Below are positions 58,973-64,000 of a stretch of DNA of 64,000 nt, in pieces. Numbering within the stretch: position 1 is the stretch's first letter; each line of letters opens with the position of its first letter. The stretch is taken from NCBI GenBank assembly GCA_015698045.1, contig BLAL01000356.1, positions 868,001-932,000 on the forward strand, written 5' to 3'. The notes beneath the pieces are model-generated. The model was not told the DNA's origin. It did not search any database and saw nothing but the letters and a program-made list of their open reading frames with translations. Position numbers and translations under genes: made by a program. This DNA comes from Rhizophagus clarus (lineage: Eukaryota > Glomeromycota > Glomeromycetes > Glomerales > Glomeraceae).

Positions 58973-59400
58973 CGATACGTAGGTAAGTTTCTCCTTCTCC
59001 TACGATCATCACGCATGACTAAAATTGATCAAATTTATTAAATTTAAAACATGAACGTAAATATTAATTATAAATTTTATTATAGTATAATTACCCGGCC
59101 TCTCCCAAAATCTCATTCTAAATTTGCGATAATATCTTTGGCCGGTACGCGTTCACAGCCGCCGCCCAGGGTTACCATTACGATAAAGGACATAGTTCTA
59201 AATATCAAAATCAGTTGAATATTCGATAAATACATTTAATTTATATGAATGTAATTTTATTTATTTACTTACATGGTAATTCCTGACGAGGTTCCTCCAC
59301 TTTTAGCTGCACTGTTGTCCAGAAACCCTCGTTCAAAATATTCTATTTATTCTGATTCAATTAAATGGATTGGTTAATTTGAATTTAAATTCTAACGATC
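58973..59400 (-). pseudogene. Third trihelix-like gene relic
   Basis: Right to left: a truncated second exon with TRVSGQQCS, a stop, KWRNLVRNYH and a GTAAGT donor; a third exon with NYVLYRNGNPGRRL, a stop and TRTGQRYYRKFRMRFWERPG; a last exon MRDDRRRRRNLPTYRRR ending at 58973. It is clearly related to 43229-43824 but more diverged. Its upstream part is cut by or lost next to the LINE 5' end. Confidence 0.65.
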
Positions 59401-59494
59401 TGCGCTCCTTTTTCCGCCGATCACTCTGTCCATTTTTTTTGCTAACACTTTTTCATAAAAACTTATAGTTTTCCCTATCTAAAAGTCCTCGAAT

Positions 59495-61624
59495 ATGCCT
59501 AATAACGTTGCTAGACGAGGCCGCGGCTCCTTTAATCCTAATAGTAGGAAGGCCAGCCGCCAAGAACGAAGAAATAACAATAATAACTCTGATAACTCTG
59601 GTTCTGACGGTGAGAACACCGTTCAGCAAAAACGTACTCGAACCACCTCTGACAATACTATGGATGAAGACTACGTTGCCGGTCCAGCGGCTGACGTTGA
59701 AGTAGAAGGTCCCTCTTCTCCTCCTAAAGAAAATAATACTGCTTCGACTTCTCTCTCCTCCCACCCGAATATGGCTGCGGCTCTTTCTGCGCCTAACGAT
59801 AACGCGTCTGATGGACTCAACGCGTCCATGCATGCTAGAACAACGACTCCTGCATCCCCCCTTAACGCGTCGCCTGATATGGCTACTGAAATTGATCCTC
59901 CGGCTGATCAATTCCTTGTTCAATCTCCAACCTTTTCCATCGACAGAAATGATTTTCAAGCTGCGGCTGCCCCCAACTCTGCCCCTGAAACCTTAAAGAA
60001 CTTCACTACCAATAAGGCATTGATTGATGCCGTCAACAATACCTTTTTAGAAATGTACGAATCGTATACCGGTAAAGCTAGAATGACTGGTTCTGGTGAT
60101 GCCAAACGCCTCATTATTCATTTCCATTCCAAGGAGGCCCGTGATGCCTGCGTTGGTGCTGCTCACCAACAGTTCCCGGATCTTGTATTTCATGCCCACG
60201 ATCCTAAGCAGCTCCGGAGTGATGAGGACCTCCGAGCCATCCAAGTTACTGATATTCCTTTCTTCTTAACTAAAGACAATATTATGTCTTATTTCAAGAA
60301 ATTCGGTAACATCCAATCCTGTCGAGTTTACTCCAGGAAAAATGCCAAAGTACAACAAGCCAGAATTGTCTATGATTCTGCCCTTTCTATCACTCGCTTT
60401 GACACCCAATGGGCCGTTTACTGCTTCTCCACCTGCCTCCGGGTGACTCCGTGTCATTACACAGTCGACCAGAAATCCTCCCGCCGAGCATTTGTTGCTA
60501 CGCTCACGCAATTACCTCCTAACACCAAGGATATTGACCTGGCTCCCCTCACAAGAGATCTTGGTGCTAAGGCTGTCAACGTTCCCCTTTCCCTGAATTC
60601 CTATAAACCCAAACGTTGGGCTTATGTCACGTTCAATTCTCAAGAAACCATGGATGCCGCTATGGAACAAATCATTGGTTTCCGAGGCCATACATTACAA
60701 TGGAACCTCCCTGACAATACCAACAAACTTTGTCACAGATGTGGTAAATTAGGCTGTGCCCCCTCTCAGTGCCCAAGCCGCCAAGATCGAGGTCGTTCTA
60801 GGGGAAGGAACCCGGTGGCTGCACTTAGAGAACGTTTCAATATCAACCAACCTGCCAGAACTAAAGAGCGTTCACGCTCAGGTTCTCGTTCGCGCTCGCG
60901 ATCACAAGGTCCTGGTAATTCTCATCCCTCCCAGCCTCAAAAACCTTTGGCCAACATCCAACTTAATAATAACAATCCTCGCCGGAATCGCTCTAAATCT
61001 AATGATAAACGTGACCGTTCTGTATCCTTTTCTACGGTCGTCCGTTCTCCCCCTCCTCTCTCAACACCCAATCAAGCTACTACTATGTCTCCTCACGAGG
61101 CTGCTAATATTTTATCCTTGTTGAAATCTCTCCAACAAGACATGGCTGAAGTTCGGGATCGTATCACGGCCTTAGAACTCAATGATAGACGTATGAGTCG
61201 TATCGAGCAACATCTTGGCTTGCTACCCCCGCCTGACATCCCAAACACTAGTCAGACCTCTGAGATGCTCATAGACGCACCGGATACACCCGCTCCTACT
61301 GTTAAACAGGTCTCTCCTCGACCCGCTGTTTCGCCTGTACAAACGACTCTCAACCCCTTATCTCCTGGTTTCATTCCTTCGCGACCAGTTAGAGCTCCCA
61401 TCCCCGCTCCTGTTGAAATCCCTGATATTTCCTCATTGTCTTCTACTTCTCATATGGCTCCCCCCTCCACCCAAACTCACGACGAAATTCAAGCCATTAA
61501 TGCGAAGCATTCAGCTATTGAAAACAAATTGGATATGCTTGCCAACTCTATTAGTGGTTTTATTGGATCCATTGCTTCTCATTCATCTTCCTCGGACTCA
61601 GCTAGTAAAGCTGGTTCTAATTAA
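59495..61624 (+). CDS. LINE ORF1 protein, RNA-binding with zinc knuckle
   Basis: 709 residues, intact. A basic Asn/Ser-rich start (NNVARRGRGS) and a long Pro/Ala/Ser-rich acidic region are followed by an RRM-like region at about residues 190-300 (AIQVTDIPFFLTKDNIMSYF, then RVYSRKNAKVQQARIVY). A second RRM-like part at about 325-405 contains FVATLTQLPPNTKDIDL and WAYVTFNSQETMDAAM. A Cys knuckle CHRCGKLGCAPSQC follows (C-x2-C-x4-C-x4-C, Cys replacing the usual His), then an Arg/Ser tract like SR proteins. A coiled coil (SLLKSLQQDMAEVRDRITAL) near residues 550-580 probably drives multimer formation. It is expected to coat LINE RNA. Codon use is much more GC-rich than the neighbouring genes. Confidence 0.88.
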   Translation: MPNNVARRGRGSFNPNSRKASRQERRNNNNNSDNSGSDGENTVQQKRTRTTSDNTMDEDYVAGPAADVEVEGPSSPPKENNTASTSLSSHPNMAAALSAPNDNASDGLNASMHARTTTPASPLNASPDMATEIDPPADQFLVQSPTFSIDRNDFQAAAAPNSAPETLKNFTTNKALIDAVNNTFLEMYESYTGKARMTGSGDAKRLIIHFHSKEARDACVGAAHQQFPDLVFHAHDPKQLRSDEDLRAIQVTDIPFFLTKDNIMSYFKKFGNIQSCRVYSRKNAKVQQARIVYDSALSITRFDTQWAVYCFSTCLRVTPCHYTVDQKSSRRAFVATLTQLPPNTKDIDLAPLTRDLGAKAVNVPLSLNSYKPKRWAYVTFNSQETMDAAMEQIIGFRGHTLQWNLPDNTNKLCHRCGKLGCAPSQCPSRQDRGRSRGRNPVAALRERFNINQPARTKERSRSGSRSRSRSQGPGNSHPSQPQKPLANIQLNNNNPRRNRSKSNDKRDRSVSFSTVVRSPPPLSTPNQATTMSPHEAANILSLLKSLQQDMAEVRDRITALELNDRRMSRIEQHLGLLPPPDIPNTSQTSEMLIDAPDTPAPTVKQVSPRPAVSPVQTTLNPLSPGFIPSRPVRAPIPAPVEIPDISSLSSTSHMAPPSTQTHDEIQAINAKHSAIENKLDMLANSISGFIGSIASHSSSSDSASKAGSN

Positions 61625-61673
61625 TTGTTCTCCTATTCATACTTTCCCCGTCTGATTTTATCATAGTGCTATA

Positions 61674-64000
61674 ATGACGGACAATAATTTTAATTACGAT
61701 TCTTTTGTACGTAATCCCCCCAACCCCATAGACATTGATGATCTTACCCTGCAAGATTCTTTATTTTCTTCTGTTTCTCCTTCGCTCTCCCCTTGTAATT
61801 CCTTTAATATTTCTTCTCTCAACATTAACGGTCTTAAGATGTTTTCACAAAATAAGATCGAGTTATTAAATGATTTCTTTTCTCTCAAACACATTTCTTT
61901 TGGTGGTGTCGTTGACACTCACATACATCCTAAACAAATGCATTTTTTGTCTAAAAGACTTTCTAATTATACTGTTTTTTCCTCTGTTTTGGATACCTCC
62001 CAACATGTTCGTTCTTCTGGGGGTGTTTCCCTTTTTATTGAAAATTCTTTGGCTTCTCATGTTCACACTTATACTTCGCATTCATCACGCTTGCTTTCTG
62101 TTGACCTATACTTCAAAGGAAACATTAAGTTTCGCATTTTTGTTGTTTATATCCCTCCTCCCTCCGATCAATTCTTGCGCGATGAAACTATCGACCTACT
62201 TATTTCCGCCCTGTCAGATGCTAAACGATTAGGTTTTCACCACGCAGTTTGTGGCGATTTTAATATGCACCTTGATCACTTCTACCCTATATTTTTCAAT
62301 CAACCTCAAATCGCCTCCAAACGTATCCATCGTCTTTTTAATTTTCTTTTATCAAACGGATATGTTGACTTTACCCCTATTAATTTCTCTTCTACATCTC
62401 TGGGCACCTTTCATCGTGCGGATATTATTTCCCGCATTGATTATGTCTGGTCTTGTCCCCTTCTTAAACGATTTTTACTCACCTCTGTCATTTTCGACGT
62501 GCGTGATCTTAGCCTTTCTGATCATAATCCTGTTATTACTTATTACGATTCTTCCTTTTTATCTTCTTCTCTCAAGCCAGCACGTGCTCGGCAGCTTCAA
62601 CGACGTTCTCGTCGTATATTTTCCTTTGACTCGGTTACCCCTTCACAATGGGAAGACTTTTCTGCTCATGTTGACAATTTGTGCACTATTTCTTCTCCCA
62701 ATGTATTTGCTTCCTGGCACGTTAATCGTATGTGTGAATTCTTGCACACCAACATTATTGCCGGTGCCAATGCTATCCTACCTGCTCGAACTGTTGGTAA
62801 TGATTATACCCCAAAGCTCCCTAAAGATTTAGAATCCCTAATACAGCATTATCGCTTTCTCAATCGTGTTCTCCACTCCATTAGATTATTGCGTAAATAC
62901 CCGCATACCTTTTCTTCTTCCCATGACCGTAAATGGTCTGGCCATTTGATCAGATTAAATAATATCTTTAATTTGTATAAATCTATTTTTCCTTCCGTCC
63001 CTGTTTTACCTTCAACTTTACTTTCTTGTCGGACGGATAATTTCAATTCTTTATACAGCACTCTTTCACGTGCCTCTTCTTTGTTAAGAGGCTTACATCT
63101 TTTGAAGGAAAAAGAATTCCAGGACTCTTCTATTAAGGCTCATTTGGCGTCTCGCGACCAGAATTTTGATACTGACATTTCTTCATTTATAAGCTCAGCG
63201 CTTTCTCGCTCACGTCGTCGCATCGTTTTGGATCGTGTCTTTATTGACCATCCTTCCACTCCCCAACTGTTGACGGATCCCAAGGACATTTCTGATGCTG
63301 TGGTTAAACATTTTCAAAATGCTGTTCCTATCAAATCCTCCCCACCTTCGCATATATCCGCTCTGCCTGATCGATGGCGCTCTGAGTATTCACCCATGGA
63401 CTCTGTTTCTCCTGATATTTATAGTTCACTATTGTCTCCCCCTTCCTTGGAGGAATGGCTCTCTACGGTTTCCTCTATGCCCAATGGCAAAGCTCCCGGC
63501 CCTTCCATGATTACCTATGAAATGCTCAAACATTTGGGACCTACCGCCAACTCTCTACTCTTGATACTGATCCGTAAATGTTTTGCTACCGCTGACATTC
63601 CTGATCTCTGGCGGCAAGCTATGGTTTTTCCCATCCCCAAGCCGCACGAATGGCGATGCCAATTAAAAAATACCCGTCCCATTACGCTTCTAGAAGTTAT
63701 CCGGAAATCCTTTGTCAAGCTTTTTTACAACCGATTATCTACCGTTCTTGCTACTCACAATGTTCTTAAAGGTGGCAATTTTGCGGGGCTACCAGGAGGA
63801 TCCTGCCGTGATCCAATCATCACCCTTGAATCCATCATTCATGATGCCAATCACACCAATTCTCCTCTCTGGATTTTATCGCAAGACATCTCTAAAGCCT
63901 TTGACTCTGTCAATTTGACTATGCTGAAATTCGCTCTGGAACGCATTCGTCTACCTGCGACTGCTATTACGCTTATTTTATCTCTTTTTATGAACCGTTC
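61674..64000 (+). CDS. LINE ORF2 protein: APE-type endonuclease and reverse transcriptase, 3'-truncated by the window
   Basis: Open from ATG 61674 (MTDNNFNYDSF) to the window end, more than 775 codons. Endonuclease motifs in order: SLNINGL; VVDTHIH (Asp where the catalytic Glu is usual); VYIPPPSD; CGDFNMHLD; SRIDYVW; LSDHNPV. A linker of about 330 residues precedes the reverse transcriptase: NGKAPGPSMITYEML, WRQAMVFPIPKP, NTRPITLLEVIRK, GGNFAGLPGGSC and box A SQDISKAFDSVN with its catalytic Asp. The second catalytic box (FADD-like) lies beyond 64000. The protein nicks DNA and copies LINE RNA at the target. The start is supported by the short spacing from ORF1; an ORF1-linked reinitiation is plausible. 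Confidence 0.92.
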   Translation, partial: MTDNNFNYDSFVRNPPNPIDIDDLTLQDSLFSSVSPSLSPCNSFNISSLNINGLKMFSQNKIELLNDFFSLKHISFGGVVDTHIHPKQMHFLSKRLSNYTVFSSVLDTSQHVRSSGGVSLFIENSLASHVHTYTSHSSRLLSVDLYFKGNIKFRIFVVYIPPPSDQFLRDETIDLLISALSDAKRLGFHHAVCGDFNMHLDHFYPIFFNQPQIASKRIHRLFNFLLSNGYVDFTPINFSSTSLGTFHRADIISRIDYVWSCPLLKRFLLTSVIFDVRDLSLSDHNPVITYYDSSFLSSSLKPARARQLQRRSRRIFSFDSVTPSQWEDFSAHVDNLCTISSPNVFASWHVNRMCEFLHTNIIAGANAILPARTVGNDYTPKLPKDLESLIQHYRFLNRVLHSIRLLRKYPHTFSSSHDRKWSGHLIRLNNIFNLYKSIFPSVPVLPSTLLSCRTDNFNSLYSTLSRASSLLRGLHLLKEKEFQDSSIKAHLASRDQNFDTDISSFISSALSRSRRRIVLDRVFIDHPSTPQLLTDPKDISDAVVKHFQNAVPIKSSPPSHISALPDRWRSEYSPMDSVSPDIYSSLLSPPSLEEWLSTVSSMPNGKAPGPSMITYEMLKHLGPTANSLLLILIRKCFATADIPDLWRQAMVFPIPKPHEWRCQLKNTRPITLLEVIRKSFVKLFYNRLSTVLATHNVLKGGNFAGLPGGSCRDPIITLESIIHDANHTNSPLWILSQDISKAFDSVNLTMLKFALERIRLPATAITLILSLFMNR

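Larger units (their letters stand above)
59395..64000 (+). mobile_element. Two-ORF LINE, 5' part, continues past the right edge
   Basis: A sudden rise in GC near 59395 marks the 5' region. ORF1 (59495-61624) and ORF2 (61674 onward) are both open and separated by 49 bp. There are no disabling changes in the visible part, so it looks young. The 3' end, poly-A tail and target duplication lie outside the window. It abuts the trihelix relic. Confidence 0.88.

Noticed and set aside
59453-59959. 168-codon minus-strand Arg/Ser-rich frame
   Set aside because: Shadow of the LINE ORF1 coding strand.

Overview
The window reads as nuclear DNA of an arbuscular-mycorrhizal fungus (Glomeromycota, most like Rhizophagus). 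The reasons are: very AT-rich, homopolymer-laden intergenic DNA; short spliceosomal introns (about 60-95 nt, GTAAGT donors, TACTAAC-like branch points); and protein families I associate with that genus, such as the Plavaka-like transposase, the split PD-(D/E)XK-like family and the RRM/zinc-knuckle ORF1 family. The species call is from memory. No rRNA, tRNA, CRISPR, LTR or virus-like element was recognised.

Only three stretches look like healthy protein-coding DNA: a seven-finger C2H2 protein (27875-29105); an 829-residue acidic repeat protein packed with SUMO-acceptor-like motifs and ending in one zinc finger (29699-32347); and a GC-richer two-ORF LINE that runs off the right edge (59495-64000). 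Almost everything else is mobile DNA, much of it nested.

1-6.3 kb: a broken Plavaka/CACTA-like transposase, a 37-bp minisatellite and two unrecognised broken genes. 8.0-13.2 kb: a tandem exon-intron array split by a 4.5-kb DNA transposon with inverted ends CAATCAGT..., a 4-bp target duplication (ATAC) and a DUF6589-like protein. 13.8-15.4 kb: a second exon-intron array. 16-18.7 kb: poly-A and purine minisatellites. 19.1-22.5 kb: a broken DDE transposase of a family I cannot place, with a convergent accessory gene. 23-27 kb: short inverted-repeat elements, a third exon array and a Tc1 fossil. 33-41 kb: inverted-repeat elements, a Tc1-like element containing a hAT MITE, and a doubly nested element. 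41.4-46.2 kb: a complete CACTG-ended element with AAC target duplication, an intact trihelix-like gene and an exon-intron array, inserted in an ORF1 relic. 49-52 kb: a split gene relic. 54.0-57.8 kb: a truncated second copy of the CACTG element carrying a 1.27-kb hAT insertion. 57.8-59.4 kb: repeats and a third trihelix relic, then the LINE.

Two themes stand out. First, arrays of very short exons, each with its own well-formed intron, recur in at least five places, several inside inverted-repeat elements. Second, the 8636-13163 element and a protein-less relative at 38422-39835 may represent an undescribed DNA-transposon group with CAATCA termini and 4-bp duplications.
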